The notes: generated by a model not told the origin, from the sequence alone. A stretch of 29,804 bases of DNA from Nitrospinae bacterium RIFCSPLOWO2_12_FULL_45_22 (GCA_001803565.1 MHDQ01000092.1:1-29804); one strand, 5' to 3'. Positions 8,950 through 18,194 are shown, counted from the first letter of the stretch. Numbers and translations: made by a program.

Positions 8950-9933
8950 ATGAAGATATTAGTAACAGGTGGCACAGGCTTTACAGGGGCTGCTCTGGTT
9001 TTACGATTACTGAAATCAGGACATCAGGTAAGGTCCCTCGACTATCAGGAGGGAATATGTTTTGACGAATTACGCAAAGCAGGGGCAGAGCTCATTATAG
9101 GTAGTATCGCCGACTGGCACACGGTTGATCGTTCCATGGAGGGTATTGAGTTTGTGTTTCATCTAGCAGCAGCATTCCGTGAACTCAACGTTCCTAATAA
9201 ATACTATCGGGATGTTAATGTAGGCGGCACCAGAAACGTGATGGAGTCAGCCAAAAAACATCATATCAAGAAGGTAGTCTATTGCAGCACCCAAGGGGTG
9301 CATGGCCACATCAACAATCCCCCGGGCGATGAAAACTCCCCGATCGCCCCAGAGGATTATTACCAACAAACAAAATATGAAGGAGAGGTAGTAGTACGTG
9401 AGTACATTAAGGAAGGAGCAAATGCCACTATTATTAGACCCACTGCCATATATGGTCCTGGTGATCCCGGACGGTTTCTCATGATCTTTAAGCGGGTAAA
9501 GAAAGGGCATTTCCCCATGTTTGGACTTGGAGAAACCTTCTATCATCCTGTTTACATAGACAATTTAGTTGATGCTTTCGTTCTCACCATGAAACCGGAC
9601 AGGGGGAAGGGAGAGGTATATATCATTGCCGATGAAGAATATCTGACCATTAAAACTTTAGTGGAAAAGGTCGGAAATGCTATGAATACGCCGGTTAAAA
9701 TTAATCACTACCCGATGCTACCCGTAGTCATTGCTGGGCATATTGTGGAAAAAGTCTGTAAACCATTTGGGATTACCCCTCCTATTTTTCCTCGGAGAGT
9801 CGATTGGTACAGGCAGAACCGGGCTTTTAAGATTAATCGGGCGAAGAACGACTTGGGTTATAACCCTAAAATAGGGATAGACGAAGGCTTAAGAATAACC
9901 GCACAGTGGTATAGAGAAAAGGGATACTTATAA
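8950..9933 (+). CDS. NAD-dependent epimerase/dehydratase (extended SDR)
   Basis: 327 residues from ATG 8950. The Rossmann motif VTGGTGFTG lies at the extreme N-terminus, and the catalytic Y-x-x-x-K is Y138-QQT-K142. RPTAIYGPGDPGRF is the usual nucleotide-sugar SDR segment. The family epimerises, reduces or dehydrates nucleotide sugars, so it probably prepares a donor for the EPS transferases; an NDP-sugar ketoreductase or a 3-beta-HSD-like activity is equally possible. A TTG at 8914 would add 12 residues (beginning VGTRSKRER), but ATG 8950 is preceded by GGGAGAG and puts the nucleotide-binding strand at residue 2, so I prefer it. It sits 51 bp after the GlpD-like gene. Confidence 0.82.
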   Translation: MKILVTGGTGFTGAALVLRLLKSGHQVRSLDYQEGICFDELRKAGAELIIGSIADWHTVDRSMEGIEFVFHLAAAFRELNVPNKYYRDVNVGGTRNVMESAKKHHIKKVVYCSTQGVHGHINNPPGDENSPIAPEDYYQQTKYEGEVVVREYIKEGANATIIRPTAIYGPGDPGRFLMIFKRVKKGHFPMFGLGETFYHPVYIDNLVDAFVLTMKPDRGKGEVYIIADEEYLTIKTLVEKVGNAMNTPVKINHYPMLPVVIAGHIVEKVCKPFGITPPIFPRRVDWYRQNRAFKINRAKNDLGYNPKIGIDEGLRITAQWYREKGYL

Positions 9934-9990
9934 TATATACCTGATTTTAGCTATAGTTAACCACCAAACAAAATTGAAAGGCAATAAATC

Positions 9991-11940
9991 ATGTGTGGAA
10001 TAGCCGGTATTATATCCGATGATTCCAATTTATATAAAGCTTTGCCTAAAATGCTGGCACTACTTGCCCATCGCGGACCGGATGATGAAGGGATAGAGTA
10101 TCTCAATGGTGCAGCCTTGGGGCACCGCCGATTGAGCATTATCGACCTCGATGGCGGGCATCAGCCCATGTTCTTTGTCTCTAAACCAGTGGCAATCGTT
10201 TTTAACGGTGAGATTTATAATTTCCCCGTTTTAAAGAGGCAACTGGAGGCTGAAGGAAGACGTTTCAATACGCGTTCCGACACAGAGGTGATCCTTCATC
10301 TCTACGAGAAATATGGTGCAGATTGCGTAAAGTATCTTGATGGAATGTTTGCTATTGCCATATGGGATGAAACCGAAAAAAAGCTTGTCCTGGCTAGAGA
10401 CCACCTGGGGCAAAAACCTCTTTTTTTCTGCGAAATACCCTGTGGGTTAGCATTTGCTTCAGAAGTTAAAGGCCTATTGGAAAGCAATTTTGTTAAGCGA
10501 GAGACTGATTTGGAGGCCTTATACCATTATATTTCTTTAAGATTTGTTCCGGATCAATTTACCTTGTTTAAAGGAATAAAAAAGCTTCCGGCGGCCCATC
10601 GACTTATCTATGAGAAGGGAAAACTAAGGATAGAACGTTACTGGGAATTTTCCTATCTCGATAAGATTAATGGGACGGAGGAAGAAATTACAGATCAATT
10701 GGATTTTATGCTCTTTCAGACTGTCAAGGATCATATGTTAAGTGATGTGCCTGTGGGTAGTTTCTTAAGTGGGGGAATTGATTCGAGCTTGATTACCGCC
10801 ATGATGGCAAGACAATCTGAAAAACCTGTTTCTACTTTCTCTATTGGCGTTAAGGAACAAGATTTCAATGAACTTCCCTTTGCAAAACTCTTGGCAGATC
10901 AATACAAAACCCAACACCACGAACAAGTAGTTCAGGCGGATTTGATTCATCTATTGCCCAAAATGATCTGGCATCTGGACGAACCTTCGGATCCCTTTGG
11001 GGTAGGCATATATCTGGTCTCCCAATTAGCGGCAAAGCATGTGAAGGTTGTCCTTAGTGGAGATGGGGGGGATGAGCTTTTTGCAGGCTATGATCGCTTT
11101 TCCGGGAATCATCTCGCGAATATATATTGCGTGATACCCAGGTTTTTACGTAAATCATTGTTGAAAAAGATAATTGAAATGGTTCCCGATAGCTTTACCT
11201 ACAAGAGCTTCTCTCAGAAATTACGCTGGTTGAATGAAATGTCTCTATTAGACCATGGTGATCGTTATGCCGAGAGCATGAGTTTTCTTAGATATACAGA
11301 AGAAGCTAAATCGCATTTATTTACGGAATGGGTTAAAAAGGAATTGGGCTACACTAATTCTAGAGAGAAGATATTAGTTCATTTCAATTGCCCTAATGTC
11401 AATGAGTTGGTTGACCGAATGTTATATACGGATCTGATGACCCGAATGCCTGACCATCTATTAATGATTGTGGATAGAATGGCAATGGCCCACAGTCTGG
11501 AGGTGAGGCCGCCTCTTTTGGAGCATAAAATGGTCGAATTTGCCGCCAGGATTCCTGCAAACTTAAAACTCAATGGAGTTAAATTAAAATATATTTTACG
11601 CAAAGTTGCTTCCAGATACATAGACCCAAGTCTCGTTACACGGAAAAAGCAGGGTTTTGGTTTTCCATTGGCCTATTGGATGAGAAAAGAATTAAAACCG
11701 TTTTTGAGAAACATTGTAAAGGAATCACGATTCATCGAGCATAAAATCTTTGATCATGAATATGTTCACAACATGACTGAGGAACACATCGCTGGTAAAA
11801 GAGATCATAACTTCAGAATATGGATATTTATGAATTTAGAAATTTGGTATCGCCTTTTTATTGAGCAGCAATCTTTTAATACCATCCAAGAATGGATAAA
11901 CAAATATATGAGAATGGAATATAGAGATAAACTGTTATGA
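9991..11940 (+). CDS. Asparagine synthase-type glutamine amidotransferase
   Basis: 649 residues. It starts MCGIAGI, so Cys2 is the class-II glutaminase nucleophile after Met removal. The GATase-2 domain spans about 1-200 (HRGPDDEG, LGHRRLSIIDL, FNGEIYNF). The synthetase domain has the PP-loop SGGIDSS at 260-266 and SGDGGDELFAGY at 356-367. Such AsnB-like proteins recur in EPS loci, including exosortase-associated ones, and are thought to amidate a sugar carboxylate rather than make free asparagine (family context; the acceptor is inferred). Its last 4 bases overlap the acyltransferase start (ATGA), implying translational coupling. GAAAGG about 10 bases before the ATG serves as ribosome site. 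Confidence 0.9.
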   Translation: MCGIAGIISDDSNLYKALPKMLALLAHRGPDDEGIEYLNGAALGHRRLSIIDLDGGHQPMFFVSKPVAIVFNGEIYNFPVLKRQLEAEGRRFNTRSDTEVILHLYEKYGADCVKYLDGMFAIAIWDETEKKLVLARDHLGQKPLFFCEIPCGLAFASEVKGLLESNFVKRETDLEALYHYISLRFVPDQFTLFKGIKKLPAAHRLIYEKGKLRIERYWEFSYLDKINGTEEEITDQLDFMLFQTVKDHMLSDVPVGSFLSGGIDSSLITAMMARQSEKPVSTFSIGVKEQDFNELPFAKLLADQYKTQHHEQVVQADLIHLLPKMIWHLDEPSDPFGVGIYLVSQLAAKHVKVVLSGDGGDELFAGYDRFSGNHLANIYCVIPRFLRKSLLKKIIEMVPDSFTYKSFSQKLRWLNEMSLLDHGDRYAESMSFLRYTEEAKSHLFTEWVKKELGYTNSREKILVHFNCPNVNELVDRMLYTDLMTRMPDHLLMIVDRMAMAHSLEVRPPLLEHKMVEFAARIPANLKLNGVKLKYILRKVASRYIDPSLVTRKKQGFGFPLAYWMRKELKPFLRNIVKESRFIEHKIFDHEYVHNMTEEHIAGKRDHNFRIWIFMNLEIWYRLFIEQQSFNTIQEWINKYMRMEYRDKLL

Positions 11941-12689
11941 AAACCTACCAGGCATTAAAGGTCCAAAAATCCCTTCGGGATGAAAAAAAATCTAATCTAC
12001 GAAAATATTCAGAATTGATTGTTGGAAGTGACAGCATTTGGGACTTGATTAAGTATGAGTTGATTATCAGTTTTATCAGTTGGCTGCCCGGTGCTATAGG
12101 GCTTTTATTAAGGAGTAAGTTCTACCCCCTAATAATGGGCCAAGTAGGGAAAAATGTAATTTTTGGGCGCAACATGACCCTCAGACACCCCAAGAAGATC
12201 AGGATTGGAAACAATGTCATGATTGATGATAACACGATGCTTGATGCAAAAGGTTTTAATAATAAAGGAATTACGCTTGGAGACGGGGTCTTTATCGGAA
12301 GGAACTGCATATTATATTGCAAGGATGGAGATATATATTTGGAAGAAAATACCAATATAGGGCACAACTGCACATTATTTTCGTCCAACACGATTACTAT
12401 CCATAACGACACCCTGATATCGGCTTATTGTTATATATTAAGCGGTGGTGAGTACGACTACCAGAATGCAGAAATCAAGATGATTGACCAGGACGGTTGC
12501 ACATCTGTCGGAAGTCTGGAGATAGGAAGTAATTGTTGGATAGGGGCAAAAGTTATTGTCACCGATGGTGCATGTATAGGGGATAATTCCGTTATTGGTG
12601 CAGGAGCTGTTGTGATAAAACCTATACCTCCTCGTTCCCTTGCTTTAGGTATTCCAGCAAAAGTTATTAGGAAAACAGTAAAAAACTAA
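11937..12689 (+). CDS. Left-handed beta-helix (hexapeptide) acyltransferase
   Basis: 250 residues. An N-terminal segment with a hydrophobic amphipathic helix (about 36-62) is followed by repeated [LIV]-G-x4 hexapeptide turns from about residue 65 to 240 (VGKNVIFGRN, IGNNVMIDDN, IGAKVIVTDGACIGDNSVIG). It ends with GIPAKVIRK, the typical closing motif of the NeuD/WcaF/LpxA-like acetyltransferases. It probably O- or N-acetylates a sugar of the EPS unit from acetyl-CoA. The histidine usually found in the active-site loop is not obvious in SAYCYILSGGEYDYQ, so catalytic competence is not certain. It overlaps the upstream amidotransferase by 4 bp, suggesting that both decorate the same residue. Confidence 0.85.
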   Translation: MKTYQALKVQKSLRDEKKSNLRKYSELIVGSDSIWDLIKYELIISFISWLPGAIGLLLRSKFYPLIMGQVGKNVIFGRNMTLRHPKKIRIGNNVMIDDNTMLDAKGFNNKGITLGDGVFIGRNCILYCKDGDIYLEENTNIGHNCTLFSSNTITIHNDTLISAYCYILSGGEYDYQNAEIKMIDQDGCTSVGSLEIGSNCWIGAKVIVTDGACIGDNSVIGAGAVVIKPIPPRSLALGIPAKVIRKTVKN

Positions 12690-12719
12690 AGCGATGGGGA
12701 AAATGGATGAGGTGAATGA

Positions 12720-13829
12720 ATGAAGATTGGGATTATGTTAAGACATATAAACGAGCTGGGAGGGATTGTCGTTTATACGGTAAATTTGATTGAAGAGCTT
12801 CTTAAGAACGATAGTAAAAATGAGTATGTTTTTATCTACAACAGACCGGAATTTTTGGGGCGATATTCGGGTTACCATAATGTCCGAGAAAAAGTGGTAA
12901 AGATGCCAAATAAGTTGCTCTGGGATCAATTTGCTGTTCCGGTAGTAGCTCGAAAAGAAAAACTAGATCTAATATTTAATCCTAAGTTGTCAATTCCCTT
13001 ATTTACTCATTGTAAGACCATCTTGGTATATCATGGAGCTGAACAATTTGCTGTTCCAGAACTTTTTAAGTGGCATGACCGCATGTATTTTAAAACTATT
13101 GTGCCATTTTACTTTGCTAAAGCTGATGCTGTTATCTCTATGACCTATAAAGGCAGTAAAGATCTCACTAGATTGGTTGGAGCAAATGAAAAAAAGATTA
13201 CCGCAATATACGAATCTCATCATAACAGGTTTAGGGTAATTGAAGACCAAAAGGCTTTAAAAAAGATCCGTGAAAAGTATAGGCTACCGGAAAAGTTCAT
13301 ATTGTTTGTTGGTGGGTTGGCGCCTTTGAAGAATTTTGGCAATTTGTTAAGGGCTTATCAAAAGCTTGACAAAAAAATTTCTATAAATCTGGTTGCCGTT
13401 GGATTTAAAAGATGGAAGTTTGAAAGCGACCTAAGGTTAATCAATGAATTAAAATTGGATGGCAAGGTAATTTTTACGGGTTTTGTGCCTGATGAAGATT
13501 TACCAGCTATATACAGCTTAGCCCACCAGTTCATATTGCCATCCTTTTATGAAGGATTTGGAATACCCGTCTTAGAGGCAATGGCTTGTGGATGTCCTGT
13601 TATAACAAGCACCACTGGGTGTTCATCTGAGGTTTCAGGTGATGCTGCTGTCCTTATTGACCCCAGGGATGTTGATGGAATTGCCGAGGCTATGTATAAG
13701 ATTGCCGTGGATACAGACCTTAGAAATAAAATGGTTGAAAAAGGATTGAAGCGCGCAAAGGATTTTAGTTGGGAGAAATGTGCAAGAGAAACCTTGGCAC
13801 TCTTTGAGTCTGTGGTAGATAGTCGCTAG
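12720..13829 (+). CDS. Glycosyltransferase family 4 (second copy type)
   Basis: 369 residues with GT-B architecture. N-terminal MKIGIMLRHINELGGIVVYT; the donor half has FILFVGGLAPLKNFGNLLRA and VIFTGFVPDEDLPAIYSLA. The complete E-x7-E motif is EGFGIPVLE (E278, E286), followed by AMACGCPVITS. This is the canonical GT4 retaining-transferase signature, more typical than in the GT4 at 5302. The sugar is unknown. ATG 12720 has GAGGTG at 12709-12714; a nearer ATG at 12716 is out of frame. Cotranscribed with neighbours (30-bp gap upstream). Confidence 0.9.
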   Translation: MKIGIMLRHINELGGIVVYTVNLIEELLKNDSKNEYVFIYNRPEFLGRYSGYHNVREKVVKMPNKLLWDQFAVPVVARKEKLDLIFNPKLSIPLFTHCKTILVYHGAEQFAVPELFKWHDRMYFKTIVPFYFAKADAVISMTYKGSKDLTRLVGANEKKITAIYESHHNRFRVIEDQKALKKIREKYRLPEKFILFVGGLAPLKNFGNLLRAYQKLDKKISINLVAVGFKRWKFESDLRLINELKLDGKVIFTGFVPDEDLPAIYSLAHQFILPSFYEGFGIPVLEAMACGCPVITSTTGCSSEVSGDAAVLIDPRDVDGIAEAMYKIAVDTDLRNKMVEKGLKRAKDFSWEKCARETLALFESVVDSR

Positions 13830-13869
13830 TATAGCGATGCAAAGGTCTGCAAGGCAAGAGGGAAGATTG

Positions 13870-14856
13870 GTGAATAGACAAAGTATATCATTCTATTTAC
13901 GAGTATTAATAAGTGTATCTCTAATAGTTTTTCTTTTGTTTTGGGTTAGGGCCACTAATCTAATTACCATAATTTCTTCAATCAAAATATACTACCTCCC
14001 GCTATTTTTTGTCCTTAGTTTTCTAGATCGCTCCCTCATGGCCTATAAGTGGGGTTTATTGTTAAAAGCTAAGGGGATGAATTTCTCTTTTCTCAAGATC
14101 TTAAAGGTATATTACATCGGGACTTTTCTAGGTTCATTTTTACCTTCCACTATCGGGGGAGATATCATCAAAATATCCAATTTGAACCGAGATTTAAAGA
14201 ACCTAAGAGATATAACCTCCTCGGTTATTGTCGAACGCTTGCTGGGGTTTTTCTCTTTAATCATCTTTGCTATTCCTTGCATGTTAATCTTGGGAAAGAT
14301 GGTCAGCATAGATATGGGCGGAATTTTTTTGACAATATTAGGGGTATCTTTAATTTTATTAATCCTATTTTTCCTTTCTTTTAACCGTTCTCTGATAACG
14401 CTCATGGAAAGATATTTATATTTTTTACAGGGGATCAGGCTGGTAGAAAAAGCAAGGCAATTTTACGTCTCATATTTAGAGTATATAACGCATAAGAGGA
14501 CGCTGGCAGTTTTTTGTATTCTATCCTTTATCGAGGTATTACTTCCAATCTTTGCTATCTTTGTGGTTGCCTTGGCTCTAAATATCCAGATCTCCCTAGT
14601 ATATTTTTTACTATTTATTCCTTTTATCCTGGTTCTTTCCCGTGTTCCTATATCATTGAGTGGTCTTGGGATTCAAGAGGGTCTTTTTATATACTTTTTT
14701 TCTTTTGTGGGGGTAACTCCAGCAAATGCTTTTTCCCTTGGATTAGTTGCGAATCTTTTAAACATAATATTTCTTTCCCCGGGAGGGATATTCTTTTTAA
14801 TCGATCTCTATTATAGTCCTCGCAAGGAATTACAATTGGAAAGGGCGATTACTTGA
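13870..14856 (+). CDS. Flippase-like membrane protein (lysylphosphatidylglycerol synthase TM / AglD family), copy 1
   Basis: 328 residues from GTG 13870. Highly hydrophobic, with about eight transmembrane helices. It carries family landmarks: STIGGDIIKISNLNRD and VIVERLLGFFSL (the conserved ER pair), then a late SGLGIQEGLFIYFF. The family (formerly UPF0104) resembles the membrane half of MprF, and members are proposed to flip lipid-linked intermediates. In this locus it may move a polyprenyl-linked sugar or a phospholipid; this is not proven for the family. ATG 13837 would add 11 residues but has no ribosome site, while GTG 13870 has AGAGGGA about 6 bases upstream, so I chose the GTG. A paralogue lies at 17156. 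Confidence 0.78.
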   Translation: MNRQSISFYLRVLISVSLIVFLLFWVRATNLITIISSIKIYYLPLFFVLSFLDRSLMAYKWGLLLKAKGMNFSFLKILKVYYIGTFLGSFLPSTIGGDIIKISNLNRDLKNLRDITSSVIVERLLGFFSLIIFAIPCMLILGKMVSIDMGGIFLTILGVSLILLILFFLSFNRSLITLMERYLYFLQGIRLVEKARQFYVSYLEYITHKRTLAVFCILSFIEVLLPIFAIFVVALALNIQISLVYFLLFIPFILVLSRVPISLSGLGIQEGLFIYFFSFVGVTPANAFSLGLVANLLNIIFLSPGGIFFLIDLYYSPRKELQLERAIT

Positions 14857-14898
14857 TATATCTATGTATGAGGCCAGAAAAAGGAGTGGATATAGATT

Positions 14899-16854
14899 AT
14901 GGAATTGAAGAACCCAGCCCATAATATAAAAATTATTCAACTGGCTATCCTATTTCTCGGTTTCTTCATTATGGGTTCAGGATTTTATCTGAGCGGAGAT
15001 CGGCTTGTCCCGTTTGTCCTGCGATATTCCCCAGATAGAATATTGCGGGAAGAAACAGTTACATTCTTATATAGTCTGAGAGGCAAAATCATCTTATGGG
15101 GGTTTTTGCTCGCTTTATCAGGAATTTTCTTAAGGTATTTCCTTTTATTAGAAAATTTTATTACCCGTAATGTGCGGTCTAATATTGATAAGTTTATTTT
15201 GTTTCTAGGAAGACTAATAAATTTGATTTATAGAATAATGGCCAATAAAAGAGTTGTCTGGTTAGTACTGATCATAATATTTATTACTTTTGCTCATTCA
15301 AGTGTGTATTACTCTCCCTCAGGCTGGCATAGCGAGGGTATTAATTTACAACCACCCAAAAACCTGGTTAAGCACGGGGTTTATGCTACCTTAACTACCC
15401 AAGGGTATGATGAATTTACTTATCGTATTTCTTCTGGACCCGGAATGTTACTTCCCACGGCTCTCATGTTTAAAATTTTCGGAATTAGCATGATCAATGC
15501 TAAGATCCTTATCTGGGTATTTATCGCCCTTCAGCTATTTTTGTTTTACTACATCAGTCGTAAATTATACGGCGAGAAAATCGCGCTACTTGCTTTAGTC
15601 TTTCTTTTGTTTACCCCGTCAGGTGATGTTTCACCATTAGGTGGTCAAATGGCCGGCACAGCATATCATGTAGCATCTGTTTATCTTATGATAGGAGCAC
15701 TATTTTGGTTTAAATCCATAGAGACAGCAAAAACCAAGTACCTTTTCTTGGCCAGTTTATGTTGGGCATTCTCCTTCCAATCGCAATGGCTTTTTCTTTT
15801 TGCAATTTTCGCCGCTATTCTTACCTGGTTTATTGTCCGCTTCTCTGATAAACCCATTGCTGCCAGATATTGGATCATACCGTCTCTTACGGTGATTCTG
15901 ATTACCGGAGGATGGTTTTCCTTTCGGGTATCGCAATTAGGCATTACCCAGGAATATCGGCATTTATTACGCTTCAAATATGAACACGGACATAGGGCAT
16001 TGGGAACAGCCACCCAGGAAGGAGTAATAGACTCAGCTCTCTCGTTCATCCGACCGATTAAATCCCTCGCCCAAATAGATCTATGGAAGGATCTAAATTT
16101 ATTTTTATTCGTCCCTGCCCTCCTGTATGTATTGATTCTGATAGCAAGAAGCAAAATGACTGATTATAGAAGCATATTTTTTCTCAATTTTACCTTGATT
16201 TGGTTTGCCTGGTGGCTCTTATTTAACTTTGATCTTCCAGAAACCCATCTGTTTGGTGTTTTCATGTTTAGTCAACTCTTTATTGCCAAATTAATCTATG
16301 ATCTATGGAACTATTCGGTTTCACGGAGAGATAATTTCCTGGATCTGGTAAAAAATGAGACAAGAGATAATACGATATTTTATCTGGTCAGGGTTGGCCT
16401 TATATGTATTGTTCTCTTAAAAATAATACTTCCTATGGCCAGGTCAGCCGATCGTTTGTATAGATTGAATCTCACATTGACAAGACCCTACACCGAGATG
16501 ATGAACCATGTACAAAATCATACAGAGGAGAATGCCATATTTTCTGGTTGGCGTTGGAGTTTGCCCTGGTATGTTGATCTTGATAATCATATAGATCGGA
16601 TTAATAAAGACCGCTCCACTTATCCCGCCGAACAGCGGGAACATGTCCCGGAATATTTTATTGTTTCTCCTGAATGGCCACTGGTTAAAGCTACTGATAA
16701 ATGGCCAATGGTTGATCCGGAGAGTAATTTCTCCGTAGAACAGAATAAGATGCGAAAGAAGTTTTTAGAACAGCACTGCAGCTTACTAGAGACCTTTGGT
16801 AATGGTGAGCACAAATGGCTTTTGTATAGGGTTAATAATGACAAATTACCTTGA
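14899..16854 (+). CDS. GT-C membrane glycosyltransferase (GT39/ArnT-like)
   Basis: 651 residues with many transmembrane helices. The first extramembrane loop (SSVYYSPSGWHSEGINLQ and the following KHGVYATLTTQGYDEFTYRI) and then SSGPGMLLPTALMFKIFGIS fit the PMT_2/ArnT superfamily, which uses polyprenyl-phosphate sugars on the periplasmic side. KLYGEKIALLALVFLLFTP is the usual helix-3 segment. The C-terminal region after about residue 530 is soluble and probably periplasmic. It may use the lipid-linked sugar produced by the DPM1-like GT2 at 21857. The canonical DE pair in loop 1 is not clear, so the GT39 subfamily is tentative. AAGGAG lies about 11 bases upstream of ATG. Confidence 0.75.
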   Translation: MELKNPAHNIKIIQLAILFLGFFIMGSGFYLSGDRLVPFVLRYSPDRILREETVTFLYSLRGKIILWGFLLALSGIFLRYFLLLENFITRNVRSNIDKFILFLGRLINLIYRIMANKRVVWLVLIIIFITFAHSSVYYSPSGWHSEGINLQPPKNLVKHGVYATLTTQGYDEFTYRISSGPGMLLPTALMFKIFGISMINAKILIWVFIALQLFLFYYISRKLYGEKIALLALVFLLFTPSGDVSPLGGQMAGTAYHVASVYLMIGALFWFKSIETAKTKYLFLASLCWAFSFQSQWLFLFAIFAAILTWFIVRFSDKPIAARYWIIPSLTVILITGGWFSFRVSQLGITQEYRHLLRFKYEHGHRALGTATQEGVIDSALSFIRPIKSLAQIDLWKDLNLFLFVPALLYVLILIARSKMTDYRSIFFLNFTLIWFAWWLLFNFDLPETHLFGVFMFSQLFIAKLIYDLWNYSVSRRDNFLDLVKNETRDNTIFYLVRVGLICIVLLKIILPMARSADRLYRLNLTLTRPYTEMMNHVQNHTEENAIFSGWRWSLPWYVDLDNHIDRINKDRSTYPAEQREHVPEYFIVSPEWPLVKATDKWPMVDPESNFSVEQNKMRKKFLEQHCSLLETFGNGEHKWLLYRVNNDKLP

Positions 16855-16978
16855 TAGCAACAGAAGGGACCGCTCCCTAGACATAAAAACTATCTGCGTT
16901 TATCAACCACCTTTGATAGCCCTTTACGATAAAATATATGAACCCAAGTTTTTCAAACATATACCTAATTCTTTGTAG
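16838..16978 (+). other. Short ORF ending in the REPIN-like repeat; possible gene remnant
   Basis: 46 codons from ATG 16838, overlapping the end of the GT-C gene by 17 bp in another frame. The segment DIKTICVYQPPLIALYDKIY reads like protein, but I recognise no family and there is no strong ribosome site. Its stop codon (16976-16978) is the TAG inside the GTAG of the repeat beginning at 16974, so a longer gene could have been cut by the repeat insertion. It may equally be a chance ORF. Confidence 0.2.
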
Positions 16979-17038
16979 GGCAGGGCTTTAGCCCTGCTAT
17001 TTCGGTGAATTAAAGCAAGCCTAACGGCTTGCCCTACA
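16974..17038. repeat. REPIN-like element: two inverted REP hairpins with GTAG heads
   Basis: The element starts TGTAGGGCA and ends with its exact complement TGCCCTACA. Inside are two hairpins: GCAGGGC-TTTA-GCCCTGC (16980-16997) and GCAAGCC-TAAC-GGCTTGC (17015-17032). Each hairpin is preceded, on its own strand, by GTAG, the tetranucleotide recognised by RAYT (REP-associated Y1 transposase) proteins. Two REPs in inverted orientation about 17 bp apart define a REPIN. It lies in the 301-bp gap between the GT-C and second flippase-like genes; the rest of the gap holds only the short ORF and a weak hairpin. No RAYT gene is in this window. Confidence 0.8.
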
Positions 17039-17096
17039 CCGGTTTGCAATTAACCCTGCATAATTCGGGCTAAACTCCTCACTAAGTTGAGATATC

Positions 17097-17120
17097 TCAT
17101 GCTTAGCTAAAAGAGCATGA
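17097..17120. other. Small inverted repeat upstream of the flippase-like gene
   Basis: TCATGCT (17097-17103) and AGCATGA (17114-17120) form a 7-bp stem around a 10-base loop, 35 bases before the next start codon. There is no following T-run, so it is not a rho-independent terminator. It could be an operator, an mRNA hairpin or chance. Confidence 0.3.
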
Positions 17121-17155
17121 TTTCCATAGCCTGCTAGCATTGGAGGAAGGCTTAT

Positions 17156-18169
17156 TTGACCATGAGAAAAAATAAAAAATTATGGATAGGTCTGATTAGC
17201 AGCCCGATTTTTTTGGCTTTGATATTTTATAATGCCGATCTCCATAGAATGAAGGAAGCCCTCATGACTGTCAATTATATCTATCTACCATTGGCGGTGA
17301 TGTTGAGCCTGGTGACAAATATTTTTCGCAGTTATCGCTGGAAATATGCTCTCAAGCCGATTCGAAATATCCGCGCCCTAGGCCTTTTCCCCGGGATAGC
17401 AATAGGATACATGGTAAATAATTTGCTGCCAGCACGCTTAGGGGAGTTTGTCAGGGCTTATATAGTCGGGAAGAGAGAAAATACCAGTAAAAGCTTAATT
17501 TTGGGTACCATTGTTGTTGAGCGAGTATTCGATGGAATAACGCTGCTCTGTTTTTTAGTTACGTTATCCTTATTTTTTTCCTTTCCTCCCTGGATCAAGC
17601 GGGTGGGGATAGTTGCATCTATCTTTTTCATGTCTGCAGCGGTATGTTTAGTTTTTTTAACGGACCAAAAAACCAAAGTAGGGCAATTAATAAAGAAGGG
17701 AATCGGTCTGTTCTCTTCCCTCATAGCAGAAAAGGTGGGTCGTCTCATGGATCCCTTCCTTTCTGGTTTAGCTGTAATTAAGAATAAGAGAAATATCTTA
17801 CTCGTTTTCTTTTTTACCGCTGTGGTGTGGCTAGTAGAGGCGATGACCTATTATATTGTTGGTTTGTCTTTCAGTATAAACCTCCCCATATATGTCTATT
17901 TATTCGTTGTTATAACAGTAAATTTGGGCATTATGATCCCCTCAGCACCAGGCTATGTCGGTACTTTCGAGTTTTTTTGTATGAGTGTCCTGGCGCTTTT
18001 TTCTATAGAGAAGAATATTGCCCTGAGCTTCGCTATAGTGCTCCACGCCATATTATTTATACCTATAACTATACTGGGAATGATTTACTTTTATAAAGAA
18101 GACTTAAGTTTTTCTAAAATAAATATACAAGAACCTATCCCCGTAAGATTGAGAAATCCATCTCAATAA
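17156..18169 (+). CDS. Flippase-like membrane protein (lysylphosphatidylglycerol synthase TM / AglD family), copy 2
   Basis: 337 residues with about eight transmembrane helices. The family signatures are clearer than in copy 1: LPARLGEFVRAYIVGKRE (RLGE..R) and TIVVERVFDGITLL (ERVFD), then a late PSAPGYVGTFEFF. The second half contains a charged cytosolic loop (DQKTKVGQLIKKG). Probably a lipid or lipid-linked-sugar translocase of the EPS pathway, by family. TTG 17156 sits 9 bases after GGAGG, while ATG 17162, two codons later, is 15 bases away; I kept TTG, but the choice is close. The REPIN-like element upstream separates it from the GT-C gene, so it may have its own promoter. I could not identify one. 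Confidence 0.8.
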   Translation: MTMRKNKKLWIGLISSPIFLALIFYNADLHRMKEALMTVNYIYLPLAVMLSLVTNIFRSYRWKYALKPIRNIRALGLFPGIAIGYMVNNLLPARLGEFVRAYIVGKRENTSKSLILGTIVVERVFDGITLLCFLVTLSLFFSFPPWIKRVGIVASIFFMSAAVCLVFLTDQKTKVGQLIKKGIGLFSSLIAEKVGRLMDPFLSGLAVIKNKRNILLVFFFTAVVWLVEAMTYYIVGLSFSINLPIYVYLFVVITVNLGIMIPSAPGYVGTFEFFCMSVLALFSIEKNIALSFAIVLHAILFIPITILGMIYFYKEDLSFSKINIQEPIPVRLRNPSQ

Positions 18170-18194
18170 AAGAGTTTCAGAGGAGGTATGCAAC

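Noticed and set aside
15681-16154. 157-codon minus-strand open frame
   Set aside because: Antisense to the GT-C transferase, whose transmembrane pattern is continuous through the region.
17097-17120. Rho-independent terminator before the second flippase-like gene
   Set aside because: The stem is AT-mixed, the loop is 10 bases and no T-run follows.
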